Source: Colius striatus
Lineage: Eukaryota > Chordata > Aves > Coliiformes > Coliidae
Length of the DNA: 64,000 nt
Direction of reading: 5' to 3'
Assembly: GCF_028858725.1 (NCBI RefSeq)
Contig: NC_084767.1
Coordinates: 6,251,501 to 6,315,500, forward strand
Positions 14,401 through 29,800 of this stretch are shown piece after piece (within the stretch, counting starts at the first letter, position 1; every line of letters begins with the position of its first letter). Made by a program: the position numbers and the translations under genes. The notes under the pieces were generated by a model. It had not been told where the DNA came from. It saw nothing but the letters and a program-made list of their open reading frames with translations, and made no database searches.

Positions 14401-17400
14401 TAGGCTGTACCTTGAGTCAAAGACCTATTATATCTTTTAACAAAAATCTTGAAGCTTGGAACCAACAAAACTTAGATGTATATGCTTAGATGTATAGTCT
14501 TTTAATGTGAAATTGAATTACAGATTAAAAAAAGGAAGCAAAAGGTTGTGAGACATTCACAAGTGCTTTGATTGGAGACAATTGTTAGCTATGCAATGGG
14601 GACCGGGGTGAAATACAAAGTGTCTGGCACCTAGGATTATGATGGAATGAAATCCAGTCTTCTTATCACATCATGAAAGCATCACAAAAAGCACTATTTC
14701 CTTCAAAGTGGTGGAATAAATTAAACAGCTATATAGACAGCAATTGTTGAATTCCTCAATTTTAGCTACATTAGTACTTAGCTAGGAAATATCTACAGTA
14801 CATACACCTTTTGGATAGGAAGACAGGGTAGGGCACAAGGAGTGTTTGTGTCAGGTAAGGGTAGTAAAATACTTAAGACAGCAGAAAATGTATACCAAGA
14901 TTATGTCACTCTGTCTAAATCTCCTCTGTGCTGTTTGTGTAAGAGCCAGCCCCGAAAGCAGATTGCAGAAACCTGTTATTAAATTAATGGATTGGCATTT
15001 GTCTGCATCAATTGATTGCAGGATTTGGTCTTCCTTTCTAAGCTCTCTTGGGCAGAGTTGGTTCCCTGGTTTTTTTTATATATATTGGGTAATACATTCC
15101 AGAATATTGCTATAAAGAAACTATCTGAGAGTTGTAAAACTGTTAGATTGGAAGCTTTCAATGAAAAAGGAAAATTGTTTTCTTTTTGAAGCCATTTAGC
15201 TTCAAACATCAGTCTTAAGTCTGATGTAATTATCTGCCAGTATTAAGACTTTTTAAAATGGGGATCTACATAGTTTTAGCTAGATTATTCTTTGCTAGAA
15301 GGACCTCACTACTTCAGAGAACTCCTCCTCATTATTACCATGACCTTGACCAGGTGAGGGTACAGCAGTGGAGAAAAAAAAAGATGTAGGAACAGAGACA
15401 GGAAAATTAAGTAAATTAAAAGGGCATATGAACAAGTAGCAAAAGGGAGAGAAAAGGAAGAATAGTGGAAGCAAGTGTTATGCCATAGCATAATGAAATA
15501 TGGAGAGATGTAAACCATTTCTGAGGGACTTAAAATCTCTGTCCATTTAATCTGACATGTAAAATGTGAAACAGTCCTCCCAGAAAACAGTTCCTACATC
15601 ACTTCTTTATTCCATAGACAAAAGTGAGATTACTGAAAAGTGATTACTGAGATCCCTGACCTTTGTGATACCAATTATCAAACGTGTTTTGATCTAGGTG
15701 ACATATTTTGAGGCTTAAACTTATTTTTTCTGTAAATATTTTCCATCTAACTTGCCATTTGTAGTTGTAAAAAAGATTTTCATGTGAAAAATATCTTGAT
15801 CGAAGTAAACAAAACCCAAAGGACCAGCATACAACAGCCAAAGCACAATCAATGGATTCTAAGAATAAAATATCAGTATTATCCAATTCACTGTAATTCA
15901 AACAAGCTCCTTATATGTTCTGGTAAACATGCATCCAGGTTAAAAGCTTAGTGATAGAAAGAGTTCAAGGAGAAGTGCTACCAATGGATATAAGCAATAC
16001 TCAAACCACTCTTCAAGCAGACTTCTTTGCAGTAAGAATTAGAAGAAAGCAAGTTTGTATCTTACTGTGAAACAGATTACAGCTGCCCCATTATTAATGT
16101 GCTAGAAAGGAAGACAAACATATAGCACTTACTTCAAGCCTTCTTGGAGAACAAAGGGAGAACATTCAGTGCTCCTCTGTCTTTCGGGTTCTTGCATACC
16201 CATCCCAAATGTGCTTGTGTCAATACTCCTTTTCTTCCTTGCTATCCTGAAATCTCAACTAGTCCTAATGAGGAGGATGTGTTCCACAATTCTGCAGTAA
16301 GCATAAATACATGTCTTGTAACACATTTTGCCCCTGAATGACACTTTCTAACTTTGTGCTTGCAGGTCAAATGTTTCATGGAATCAACACTTGCTTTACC
16401 TGTGAGCAGACTCTATTTACAGATGCTAGAAGGTAGAAATTTCACAGGCTGATGTTTCTGTTCAGCAGCAATGACTAAGTCTGAATAGAATAGTTTTTGC
16501 TAACTTCGTAGAGCTGCCTTACCCTCCACAGAAAGGATATTCTATGATATTATTACTTAAGTGATATACCATAGATATGGACTCAAGGCCATTAAGATGG
16601 GAAGGCACTTGTCCAGAAAATGAAAAAAAACCTGTTTTTCCTTATCACAGAGAGCACTTAAAGAAGCAACTTATACTTTATGGGTTTGTTTGCATCAAAG
16701 CAAATGTAAAGCAGTGCAAAATAGATAAGACCAGATGACTGAATGAACCATAAAAGTGGAATTCAAAAACAGAAAATAAAATTAACTTAGTAAGGAGTAC
16801 ACAGGTGTTGCAAATCAGTCCTAGAGGAAATTATAATAATCCTGGAAAAAAAACAGAAGGCCAGGGCATAAAAAAAAAAACCCAAACAACAAAACTAACT
16901 GTGGAATAATCTCCCTCAAGAAGCGATATATATATATAACAAAACTTGGTAATCTCATTTATCCCTTTGCATCCAAGAATATCTCTAAAATACCTCCATG
17001 ATTTTGTGGATAATTCTTTCATTCTCTCATCCCATCCCATTTTGTGCTCATACTTGGTAATTTCCAATCAGCTATGATCTGGAAGAAATCTTATGCATGC
17101 AAATAGATAAGTTTCTACAATATTATTATGCCAATTTCACAGATTAGGTAGATGAAGCACACACTAGCTAAGCACCCAAGCCAATTCCTACTGAAATTAA
17201 TGGCAAAATCCACATTCAGCTCAAAAACATCAAATTGAGCCCCATCTGACAAAGCATGAAATGGCAGAAAACTGTAAGAGTGCCCAAGAGTCAAGATTAT
17301 CCAATACCTTCTTATCAGTTTTGTCTGTGTCACATTTCCAGGGAAGTTAAAAAGAAATACTTTGCAATTTCTTAATCTAATGAAGTACCAGATGAAAATA

Positions 17401-20400
17401 AAAACGTCCCCAGGTTCTTATATTTTTTGATGTTAGAGCTTCCAAAATAGAAATGTCTTTTATTGAGCAGAGGTTGAAGTCTGGTACAGCTATGCTTAGT
17501 CCTCAAGCAGTGGAAGAGGTTACTCAGAGTAAGTGATTGGAAGTAATGGTAAATTATCATTCTGAATGTGATTTGTGTGACCTTCTTCCTAATGTCTAGG
17601 GACATATCGTGTCTATGCCCCATATGCCAACATAAGGTCTCTCTAACAGCTAATGTTATTAATCACTCTTTGAGACATGGGCAGTTCAGTGAAATCTTAA
17701 ACAGGGCAATAAAAGTGTCTTCTGAGTTGCTTTGAAGAATTGTGAATTAACCAGTCAGACCAAGAGTCTGTCACTGGAAACAGAAGAACAGCTCTGGGTA
17801 GTAATACAAATTATGATATTAGCTTCGTAAATTTATTCTCACAGGTGGAAAAAGCAGCTAACACCCATATTTGATGATGCTACACAGGAGACTCAAAGTA
17901 CTGCTCTGCATTTTATATCTTAAAATGGCAATTCAGAACATCTCTTGCTAGTGCAAGTCAAGAATAACTGCAAAAATTTTTTATCATTACAAAAAACCCC
18001 AAAGCAGAGTAAGATCTTCTCTGTAAGGGTAAAGTAATTAGGAATCTTTATTAACATATTTAACTTAATTTTGGTTACATCCAGCTATTTAGCTCACCAT
18101 GAAAAATTAAGTATGCTTTATGTGACTTCCACAAGGCTTAATAATCGTAACTATACATGAAAAACTTGTATGTCCATCATGCCTTAGAGTTTAAGAGAGC
18201 TGGACCGGTCTTTCAAAGTCTTCTGATTTCTACAGTTACACTCTATAAGCATACATACTTTGTATCACCATAAGGCATCAAGGGTTACTTGAACATGTCA
18301 AGAAATTAAGAGTTAATTCTCTGGTTTCTTGAAGTTTAAGTCCCATTGAATTTTTTTCTGGTTTGAATTTGACCAGCTTCTTGCCAGCATTCATCCCTAT
18401 GATGACCTTTTACACTGAGTAAAAGACACACAGTTAACACTGCCACAACTTACTGTTGAGGCTTTTCAGGTCAAAGCTGATGGATATATTGCTGTCACTC
18501 ACTTTGGGTTTTTTTACTGAACCCATCAGTTTTCTGATGATGCTGTATGAGTACATAGCCCCACAGGGGAACATGCCATATGCACAGGACATTTGTCCAT
18601 TACTGCCACATATAATTCTGCATGAATGACCTCTTTCTTTTTACGGTTATTACAAAACAAAAGTTCATTATGATTATAACTTATACTGCCTCAGCAATTA
18701 AAGTGATTCTTTCACCATTCCTTCAAGTAAAACTTTGCTGTGAGGAAAAAAATTAAACTATCACCTTCCATTTCCTTCTAATTTCATCATCTTTAAATGT
18801 TTTAATAATAAATGTATTTACAACAAACTTCTCTCTTGCAAGGAATGCAAGCACTCCAGTGACATTGTTTTGAATATCCTCATCAATAGCCCTGCCTTTC
18901 TTTTAAGAAAAGGATTTTTAAATTCTCATTCCTACAACCTATAATGGAAGAAAAAAAAAAGGTGAATGGTGTAATAAATCCTTTTGAAATAAAGTAATTA
19001 GACAATAAATAGGAAACAAAATCTGCCAACATGAGAAGATTCAAGATAAGCTTCACAGGGTTTGGGAGAAAGTTTACATTTCTGAATCACGACAAGAAAT
19101 ATTTTCACAGCCAGTAACAAAAGCCACAAACAGACAAAGATGTCTAGGAAGGAAATCAGAGTCTTTATAAAATGTTTTCATTGCATACACACAGTTGGGC
19201 ATGTACATAGGGTGTATCATGAAAATGCAAACTACAAGTCAAAAGTTGTTTCTTAATGTTTCTACCTGCATGTCTTTGCATTGCCCTGATGACAATGACT
19301 CTGTTAATAACTATATAAATTCAATCCAGCACTACAACATCTTGAACATCATACCAGTTTATATTGTCTTTTCACCCTGCACTGAATATGGGATTCCGTG
19401 TCAACATGACACAAGAAGGTTGTCACGTCTGTCCTTCCTTTTCTTTTACTGCACTAGATGGGCATTGGACCAGTACAAGGAACTTCTGGTTCTGCTCACC
19501 TGAAAGATAACTTATTCTAAGATGGGCTTTCTTGGGTCAATTTAGAGAGATTTTTAAGCAATATTGTACATGTGGGTCATATGGCATAGTCTAGATAAGT
19601 CCACACTACAGAATGATCCAGATTGTAGAATACTTTTACAGCTGAGAGTATTTCCTAATCTTCAGAGATGTTAGGACAATCTGTTACAAAGTCTGTTAAG
19701 ACAATTATCATATCAAATACAAACGAGCTGGCTGTCACATCACAACATAACTTGGAAAGACAATTTTGAAAGTAAGAAACAATTGCATCTTGGAACAGCT
19801 CATTCTGAAGCACACAAGAGAACAGGCTATTCTTGACTTTGCCTTAAGTAACTCCCTGAAAAATATCCTGTAAATAAGTATGATTGAACTGCTAAAGAAA
19901 AAAATATAATTAAATTTGACATGTTTTGCAAGATCAAACTAAGTGGTAGTTTGTGACATTAAAATTCAGGAGATAGATTCTTTTTAAATGAGTAAGCTAC
20001 AGCATTTTGAAGGAAAATGAAGTAAGAAAAGAATACAAAACTAAAATCCATAGGAAGCAGCCTGGACACCATCCTGTTAGATAGTCGGGGAGAGGTCTGA
20101 AAAGTCTTATATACTAAAATAACAAAAATTAAGTGGCAGGTACTGAAGTGGATGAAAAAAAGTTTATGGGCCTCCAAGCCACTTTGCCTGAACAGAACTC
20201 AAATTATGTCAGCAAGAAAGACTGAAAACAATGGCTGGCTAGGAGATTACAATTCCAGCATGATTGCCAAAAATAAGAACCTAAATAGGGTAAAAAAAAA
20301 ACTGTGGAAACTCGCTAGAATGCACTTGAGATGTCTGTACTCTAGAAATTTTGCAGCAAGACAATCTTTCTTACTTAGTTCATTAGACATAGGCAATACA

Positions 20401-20663
20401 AGATACCCATATACAAATGTGAAGTAGAAAGCACATTTTGAGGTATCCCCAAAGAAAAAGGTATCAAAAAGTATAAGAGCAGTTCATGAAATACGAGCAG
20501 GAATGAAATTTTTATAGGAATTATATTACTTGGTCCAAGAGCTTCAAAGCCCCAATGAATGCAGTAACAAGCACTATGAGGAAAATCAATGAAATTTAGA
20601 GAATGTCTTCATGACATGTATACATCAGATTAGGTTTTGAAATAACTGTATTTCTTTAACTTT

Positions 20664-20707
20664 GAGTCTTATTGTAAAACTCGTAGAGTCCTATTGTAAA
20701 ACCTGTA
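20664..20707. repeat. 22-nt tandem duplication (2 copies)
   Basis: The units at 20664-20685 and 20686-20707 share gagtc, then tattgtaaaac, differing at about three bases. This is a small slippage duplication in intergenic DNA. Confidence 0.75.
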
Positions 20708-23700
20708 AAACTCCTCAAAGAGTAAGAACATTGTTTCAGGATAAATCTGTACTGAGATATATGTAGTCTCATATGAAGACTCATAGGTATATTAACATTA
20801 TAGTAAAATCTTATGCCAAATTAGTAAAGTAAAAAAAGAATATATATTTCCACTTATCAGCCAAATGAAGCATTTGAAGGGCTGAGATTTTCTCAGGGAT
20901 GAATAACCGGTCAAAAGGTAGAAAGGAGAATACTTATTGCCCTCTTTCTCGCTGTGAATTTTGAACTGCAATTGACACCCGGTCATAGGATAAAACTTTC
21001 AAATTAGTTACATCATGTGGTTTCACATCTTCAAGTTGTGTTGTTGACTAGTAGAGAAATTACTATTAAAAGTTAGTAATAGAACATATATGATAAAATT
21101 CTTGGTTTGGGTTGTTCATATCTAGATGCAGTATCCAGAGTGCTCTTGTTAGTTTTAGTTTCTGCTAGCTCTAGAGTCATTTCATGGCTTACTCTTCCTC
21201 ATGATGCATAATTCAGGATAGATTTGCATTGAATATTAGGGAAACAGAAACATACACAATGGGTTACAAAAAGTCTATTACACCTATCCCATAGAAGCCA
21301 TGTTTGGATTCTTCAAGAACGGTTGAAGTAGTGCACTGCCTTTCAATTTTTACCTTTCAAAAACCATATCTACACTACTGTATCTTTGGAGGGGCTTCCT
21401 GTGGAACTATATTTAGCCTAGGTATCAGGAGCTCAGCTATAACAGCATGAAGCTCAGCATGCACTAATTAGTCAGGCTTCTCAGAAGGCACTTGCAGGCC
21501 ACGCTGAGCTCTGCAAATGCTGCAGCTTACTGCTGGTATTTGAAATACATGCTAGCGTACAAGTTAGCTTAGTCTTGTTCTAACTGTAATATAGGAGACC
21601 CTGCAAAAAGATTAATTTTTCCCTTGACTGCAGGTGACAATGTGCTGGAAAACAAGACATCAGGCAGTTGAGGATGAAAATAAGACATATACCACTTTAT
21701 GTTGTATCTTAATTATATCTTCTCTATATATTTATATGAAGAAAATATATACCTGTATAACATATATGCACTGGCTTTTTCTTTGTTTTGCTTAAGTTGG
21801 AAGTTGCATATAATGCACAAAACAACTGAATTATTAATAACAAAGGCATGTCATTTATGTCTTTAAGACAAGACCAGCAGCTATTATACATTGAGTGTTC
21901 AAGGGTGTTATTTTTGTAAACAAGAAAGAAACTAAATGAGCATAGAATTCATCATTAGGAAATAGTCTCTTATTCAATTAATACACATTCAAGAGAACCC
22001 CATATGCATGTGCTCTAGTCAGTGAAGTACTGCAGGAAAATAGGAAGAGATCTCCCAGGGTGCAGCACACCCTGCTTTCTCTACCATATGCCTTCTAAAT
22101 ATGTTCCTTCTTGTCACTATACTACAAGACAACTTGCTGATCCTTGGCAAATTGATTCTGATGCACTAAAAACATGTCATTCCTAAAGAATAAGCTTTGT
22201 CTATTAAAAAAACCACAACACCAAACAAAACCCAAAACAATCAAAATCAATGAAAAAAAAACAAAACAGGAAAAAACAGCCTTAGAGAAGTGACTAGTGA
22301 ATCCTAGCCACAGATACATACTTTCAAAATTGTGCTTCTGACCTTTACTTTCTGGACTAATTCCATCTGATGTCCCATTCCTTTCCAAGCTGTGGCCTCA
22401 ACAAAGTTCTGAAAAGCAAAGCTTAAAAACCTCAAAAGATAATCCATCACACATGAAGCATATTAGTATTATATTTTTGCATGAGGTACTATATACAAGA
22501 GTTATTATGAATTTAAAGAGAGCATAACACAGATTCAAGGAAGCCATAAACTGCTCCAACTTTAACCGGAATGAGGATAAAAGAATTTAAGGAGTTTTTA
22601 AGAAAATTGTAATAGATTGTCCCTTTTTTTTGTTTTGTTTTCTAGAAAGCAGGAGGAAGCCTAAAGTGTTCACATAATTAATAAGCTGCTGGTAAGTCAA
22701 GGATCTTAAATATACTAAAATTGCCATTTACAGTGTAAATCTTTAGTGCAGAATAAGGAACTATTAATTAAGAGGAGATGGCAAGGTAGAGGATAGGGGC
22801 AGAAATAAGTATGTATGTAAAACTCCAAGTATAGTTACACATTTTAAGGGATATGCATGTTTTAATAAAAGAATAAAAGTGAACTGAGGTGAAGTTGGAT
22901 AAAAGTAAAAGTAGCAAGAAATTAGCATCTACAGGTGATAACTTAAATTAGAAAACCAAAAGTTGAAACATTAGCAATTACTATTAGCAACTCTGATAAC
23001 TGAAGAGGTATCAGTTGACTGGAATCCAGTGATTGGTTTGAGCACTTAGAACAGGTTTCTTAAAATTATTTAAAATATATACACATCTGCAAGTTCTGCA
23101 TATCTTTACTGTGAGCTTTAGAAACACAAACTTCAGTTTGTGTGTTGTCTATTTGCTTTCTAACCTTAAAATAATAAGGGAGGCTTTTCCCAACAACTCA
23201 GGCAATGGGAATTTTTAACTATGTAACCCACAGATCTCCTAAGAACTGCTTGGATTTGGGGAAAATGAAATGTTATAGTGCTTCATATTGATTTGCCTAG
23301 CCACGAATCCCAGAATGCTTTGTTCTGGTTTATCTGAACTTTTGCAGCCAGTGATATACTAATTACTAACTTTCCTGAAAAGAGCTCTTAAAACTAGTTC
23401 TATGAATTGGCAAGTTTCATTGAATCCAATGGGCAGAAACAATCAAGTAAAAAAGAAAACAGAAGTGTCAGTATATCTGTTCTGTATTGTTCAAGACTTT
23501 GAAATAGACAAGCTCATATGACTGGCTATTATGCAATACAATAAATATTTTTTACAGTATGAAACAATTCATTTTTAACACTGAACCTTATTACAAATGA
23601 CTGTTTTGAAATACAAGCAGAAAAGTCCATCTGCAAATAAGACAGATAAATCAGGGAACTAGTGAATATTCACTGAGCAGATACAATTTCTTTTCACTGT

Positions 23701-24502
23701 GCTCAACAGAATACATCAAAATCCATCACATACAATGTAGAAAAGATGGGATCTATGTTAAGAAGATTTTAGTGTTTAGAAGGCTCAGTATAAATCTTTT
23801 TGCAAAGTAAATCAAAAGCTAGGACATTGCACATTATGGTAAAGGGACTCCAAGGAAAATTTCAGCTCAGACTTGACAGTGATGCCTTCCATAACATTGT
23901 AACGTTTAGGAATTCATCATGTCCATTTTAAAAAAGTCAACCATGTTATAAGTCACAGATAAAAGGAGCTGTCTTATTGTATATTCATAACGCCTCACAT
24001 ACTAGACAACACATTATCGTGACTTAAATTCTAAGCAAATAAGGCTTTGGTTGTGCTAAAAAACCATATAACAACAAAATATGCAGTGATCACTGATAAC
24101 ATCACAAATACAGTGTGTTGCCACGAGTTATTTTTCTTTTCCAACTTTGAGGAGTAGCTTTTCATTCTTCAGAAAAATATGCAATTGGACATTTGAATCT
24201 GAGCCTTATATTGTACGTATGCAGATAAATCTGCTGAATATTACACTCCCTTCATTAAGTCTCTGCCTACACTCAGGGTCTGAAGATGCACCACGTGGTA
24301 TCTTTGCCACATATTCATTGATGTCCTGAGACTCCATTTGTATGTTATGAACCTTGTGTTTTAACTTACTACCTTTGTCATCAGCGAGTCCCTAGGCTTA
24401 ACTAGTCTCTTCTTCAATACTCGAAATTTACTAAGTAATAAAAATTCTCAATCAAACATTTTAACCTTTAACAATAGACAATAATGGGAAAGCATTTAAA
24501 GC

Positions 24503-24519
24503 TTTTTTTTTTTTTTTTT
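24503..24519. repeat. Poly-T run (17 T)
   Basis: An uninterrupted T17 in intergenic sequence. No retrocopy body is recognisable beside it, so it is recorded only as a homopolymer. Confidence 0.9.
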
Positions 24520-27500
24520 GCACTTCAAAAACTGTTGTATGGAGTTATTTGCACACAAAATTGCGTTCAACTTACTCCATGACAACTCTAACACTTTGCA
24601 TCTAATTTTTCCCTCCTCAAAATTTTGCTCAATTTTATCAGTGCAGATCCCATTCTGGCTATTCACACTTAAAGATCCTTTTGAGACCATTTTGAAAATG
24701 CAGCCACTAATGAGAGAGATGATTAAGAGGCCTAGTAGCTTGCTATTAGCATATGGAAAAGTGAAATGGTTTCCATCTGCATATCTATTTTTATATCTGT
24801 TTCTCCTCCTGCCCTTAAAGTAGAACTATAACATTAGGTAATCTGCTTTGTTAAGGCATTGGAAAAGCAATGTGAAGAGGGAAGCCAAAATGATTACTGA
24901 GTGAGCCAGTCCAGAGAAGTAGTGGCTCATCTGCTCATTAGGAACTTTGTGCTATGCTCTATCATAGAGTGACCACTGTAGTCATGTTAAATGACACTTT
25001 TGGATTAAAACTAGGGGTTTAGGTGTCAAATTTTTTGAGGATATGTCAACAATTCAGGTAAATAAAGATGCATACATGTCAGTTAATGTACTTGCTAATA
25101 TAAATATTCCATGTTAAAAGTCTCTCTCAAGTTCAGACATCTAACTTTTGGCTTTGATCCTATCACAAATAAAATGCATGTGACAATTACTTGTGAATAT
25201 TCAACAAAGCACACCAGGCTTATTCTGCAGCATCCAAGGTTAAATCTGTTAACAGTTTCCTATTAAGGTCAAGATAGAAAAAGTAAAGAAATCCATTGGT
25301 TTCATTGGAACTTTACACTTCAGTGCTTTTTATGACAAAGAATATCCAATGCTTAAAAGAAGGAAGACATTCAAGAACAGTGATGATCTCAAATTCTAAA
25401 CAGTGTTAATATTGGATTCAATTTCAAAAAGACATTAATTGTTCTTCAACACAAGAGCAAAGTTACAGCCATTTTCACATTAAAACAACAGGCATACCTC
25501 AAAATATGAACTTAATGAAATTCTGAAGTACTTGTTCTGGATTTCTTGTCTGTAGGTTGAACCTAGCAAAAAGTTGGTGTCAAATCTGGATGGTCAAATT
25601 ACCTTTTGCTTTGGAAAAACCTATATTAGCCAGACCAGATGAAAGACTTGGTAGGTAGGCAAACAGAGCTTTTAAATATTTAATGATTCCTGCCAAAAGG
25701 GGCAAGGAATTAAAATCTAAACAAATGATCCTTGGATCCCCTCACTTTGGCACCACCTCCTTCTTAAAAGTGCATGAAGAGACCAAGGTACAACGGTATC
25801 TGCAGATGGGATCTTGCAGTGAGCTCCACAAATATGTGTCAATGGACAGAAAGAAGTTTGAGTTCCTTCACTGTGTACTGCTTGGGAATGCTCAAGTCAG
25901 GCAGAGGCAGCCTCAAAACACTCCTCAGCACCTAGCATCAGATCAATTTGTCAGAACACCCATAATAACTTGGAGAATTCTGAAACGTGGGGACTTCTAG
26001 CTTCCTAGAAAAAAAAGAATGGCTGCTCATCACTGCAAGGTTCCAAATTCAAATCTCTAACGACATTTAAGTACAAGTAGTTCCTTGCATTTTACACCAC
26101 CGTAGATTATTACTAGTCTAACTTCAGAAAGAAAAGCAAGGGGGAGGCAGTTCTTCTTTATCCATGCTATTTGCAAATTTCTGCCTTTATTTTAATGGAT
26201 TTTAATAATACAGTCAAGAATTATTTACACAGTTTGAACCAAATATTCTTCTGATCATTCATTTAAAGATCCAGTGTGTATGTATGTTTCTGGATTTTTA
26301 TTTTCCTTGAAAACAACAAAAAAATAAAACCCCTGCACAGCCTGACCAATGTTACTTGGCTGGAAGCATGAATAATAGCAATCAGACAAAACAGAAGCAA
26401 AAAGAAAGCCTAGAGGGATGGATTTTTCTTATGTTGTAAATATACAATGTCCAGAACAGTATGTTTAGCATGGATCCAATAAACTGAAAACAGTCTTCAG
26501 AGTTACTTCCTTATCAGGAAGGTAAGAAATGAGTAGTAAGCAGCTACAGAAATATTTCTGTATCTGAAATATAGTTTAGTTAGTATGACACAATAAATGA
26601 ATTTGCCTAAATTCGGGCAAGAACGGGATAAAACCATGGTGCTTCTCAGAATCTCCATAGCCAAGGAGCAGTATTTCCAATTAGATTCACCTAGTTCCTC
26701 TTAAAAAGAATATTGTTGTCACCATATATTTGCATTCCAACAATGCCTATCATTGAGTTTTCAGTACAAAAAGCAACCCTGGCCTTTCTTACATAAATCC
26801 AGTCAGGCAGAGATTTAGTTTCATTGAACGGGGCCTGTAAGCAGTCTAAACACAATCAAATCACTGACAGACATTCATTAGTTTGAGGGTGCTTTTTTTG
26901 GTTTGTTTTTTGTAACCACCACCAGCTGTTACAGCTGCTCTGTATCTACCAGTTCATCACAGTGATGTTTCCTAGGATGCAAATATGAACTGATGCAAGT
27001 ATGATCAGGCTTAGAATTTTACAGCTGACTTAATGGGGAGATGAGCACTGAAAACAAGCATAATTTGCCAGTTAGCACTATTCTTAAGTCAGCTCATTTT
27101 TTGCAAACTGATGAGATGTTACAGGAGACAATTTCCCACTCTAATGGTATATTGAAAACACCATCTATTAAGTATTGGTGTATCCTCACTTCTTCACACA
27201 TAGCCACAGGGACTTGTTGCTACGAGTAGCACCTAACATTCTACAGAGTCATTTGGTAAACAAGGATGCTGTTTGAGAGCTGCATGGCATTGCAACCTTT
27301 TATCTGGGGTATGTGTTTCTGTGCCTTCCAAGTCTCTAGCACTTAACCTTCATAAGTAAATCTTTGAGGTACTAATAAGGTACTGAAACAAAGAAGTAGT
27401 AGTTTAGACTATACTTAGGCATATAACTGTTTTTCAATGGTTTCCTGATGTCCAAATTCCATTGATATCAAAATGAGTTAAGAGCCTAAACATTGGTACA

Positions 27501-29539
27501 AATTATCCGTGTATGAGTTGCCACAGAATATAGACCAGGCAGTTCAACTGGAGTATTCCCAGTCCTATCTACAAGAGGCACATGTAGTGGTACCATAAAG
27601 TCTTAGAAACAGAGAACAATGGGAATAGAATTTTATGGAGAAAAGCTGAAGGAAAGAGCAAGAAACAGTGGAGAAGGCACATCTGGAGACTGTCCAGGGC
27701 ACAGGAAACAAAATGAAAAGCACTAAGCAACATTCCAGGTCTTTGAGATACCCTTAGGGAATTCTCCACAAGCATCAGGACTTCATAAAGTAATAAATTT
27801 AGAAAACAAAGGGTATAAAGGTAATACTGCAAATCAAATTAAGCATCTCTTCAGTTTGTTAATGTACAGGAGTACTATTTCCAGGCAGATCTTGGGGCAA
27901 GTAATCTTTACATAGCTCTCACAACTGAAGGGAACCATTTGTTGGATGGTGAAACTAATCATTCAATGTCACACAAATAAAGTTTACACATGAAAGAAAG
28001 ACTTAGTCTTTGTATATAGAGCGAAGGACTAATTTTCCAAATAGAGGACCAGAATGTCATCAGTAAAGTAGTTGATACTAAGGTATCAAAAATAATGTAA
28101 AAAAACCAAGAGAAAGAATGTCTCATTTGTTTAGATGTCCAGGATAAAGTCTGAGTAACATGAAAGATATATTGCAAATTCTCACTGATGAGAAAGAAAT
28201 TATTGTAATTAATTTTATCGATGCTGGTGATTACCAGAGTTGAAACCACGGATTGAAATCCCTTTACAGTAGGAAGCAGATGGAAATTAATCACTTGCTT
28301 CAGAGATCCAAAAACCTCAAAATCATAGTTACAAATGTGTATTCAGTGCTCTAATAAGCCCAGGAAGGCTGATCCCTGAATCAGCATACAGAACAGGAAA
28401 TACCGTTTCTTCAAGACACATCTGGAATACACAGGCTCAGCAGCATGTTAGGAGTTCATTATGAAAGACTGTCCAACAATCTCATGCAGCCTGAGCAATA
28501 AAATGTCATTCAGTTTTGAAAAACACAGGAAACACTGCAGCTGATGTTATTTTTTTACTTTGGTGGTCACTTTGAGATGAATCATCTTGACCAACTTCTT
28601 TCAATACAAACATACACCATCTTCAGTGCTTAAGAAAGGTCTCTTTATCTCATGATATGAAATCCACTGGTCTGCAAGAAAAACCTCATTTTTCTAAGAA
28701 TGAAAAAAGTTTCTAAATAAGAGAATATTAAAAGTTACAAATTTATGATAGTACTAGAAAGAGACAACTTCATTTCAGTGATCAAGTGAAGGCAGAAATT
28801 GGATTAATAAAAAAGGATATAAAAAGTAATATAAATTAAAAGTTATGAAGCATGGGAAATTGATCAGATAAAGCACAGGTAGTGTCTTTAGCCCAACAAA
28901 TCCTAAGATATTAAGGATATTCTTATTTTTCAGCTTTGATTTTAGGATTAGTAGTACCAAAACCTTTTAATAAGGTCTGTTCTTCACGTTTCAATATGAC
29001 TTACAGCCATTTCAACCCATTCTGTCTGCATTTGAATTTAGGATCCTCTCCCAGATGGTTGGGCTGGTCAGGTTAAGGAAATTTTGTCATTTTTAATTTG
29101 GAAAACTTTTTGAAGAGAGTTTTTTCCTCCTAGGTACAATCAGCCTAAGCATGCTGTTCTAAATAATTTAGTACCATTTCTGAAAAGTAGAAACCCCATA
29201 TAAAAGAGAAAAAATAGTTGTAGTACATACACACCAACAGATTACCTAGTCATATCATGATAATTAGAGATATAATTCAAGCAAAAACTATAATGTTTTT
29301 ATATGGTAAAAAATCCATCACTAAACCCAAGGTAAGTTGTCAGAAAGGAAGATGACAAAATAGTTTGCTGTCAAGGAATCGTTAGAAGGGTGCTAAAGAA
29401 AATTTAACAAGGATAAACATTGTAAAAGTCAGAAAAACTAGAAGAAAAAAGTAAAAACCACTAACAAAAAAACCCAAAGTTTACTAAAGGAGAGGAGGCA
29501 GAGGAAATCTCTTGTCTGGTAGTGTTAATCTTCTAATAA

Positions 29540-29800
29540 ATCATGGAAAACTGGAGAAACTCCAGAAGATTTCAAGAGAGACTATGTCATGCCCATACTA
29601 AAAATGCCAAGAGGGATGAATCAGGTAACCACAGGCCAGATGCCCAGCTTCAGTTCTTGGCAAAATAACAGAAAGCTGCTGCAACAGTTTGACAAATTAA
29701 AGTATAGAAAGATACTTAATTCCCAGCTACATGATTCTAGAGACAATTAGCCTGGACAAAAAGCCTGATTTTACTCTTTCAAAAGAAAGACTACAATTTT
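29540..29800 (+). mobile_element. Degraded CR1-like LINE fragment (reverse-transcriptase region)
   Basis: The order of short blocks matches the CR1 open reading frame 2 region upstream of the polymerase core: a 'gaaactccagaagatttcaa' block, a 'gcccatactaaaaatgccaa' block, 'gagggatgaatcaggtaacc' and 'acaggccag', followed by 'cttggcaaaataacag'. It is full of substitutions and indels and no frame is kept, so it would be an old copy. The assignment is by eye against the remembered family pattern. Confidence 0.5.

Larger units (their letters stand above)
11411..29539. other. Intergenic, no gene recognised
   Basis: This is AT-rich sequence between the two divergent genes. I see only simple sequence: a (TA)n run at 16926-16938, a 22-nt tandem duplication at 20664-20707 and a T17 run at 24503-24519. 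Open frames are under about 110 codons, with no domain, no splice-site context and no family resemblance, so none is called. Enhancers are likely in such a gap but cannot be identified without comparison between species. Confidence 0.7.
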
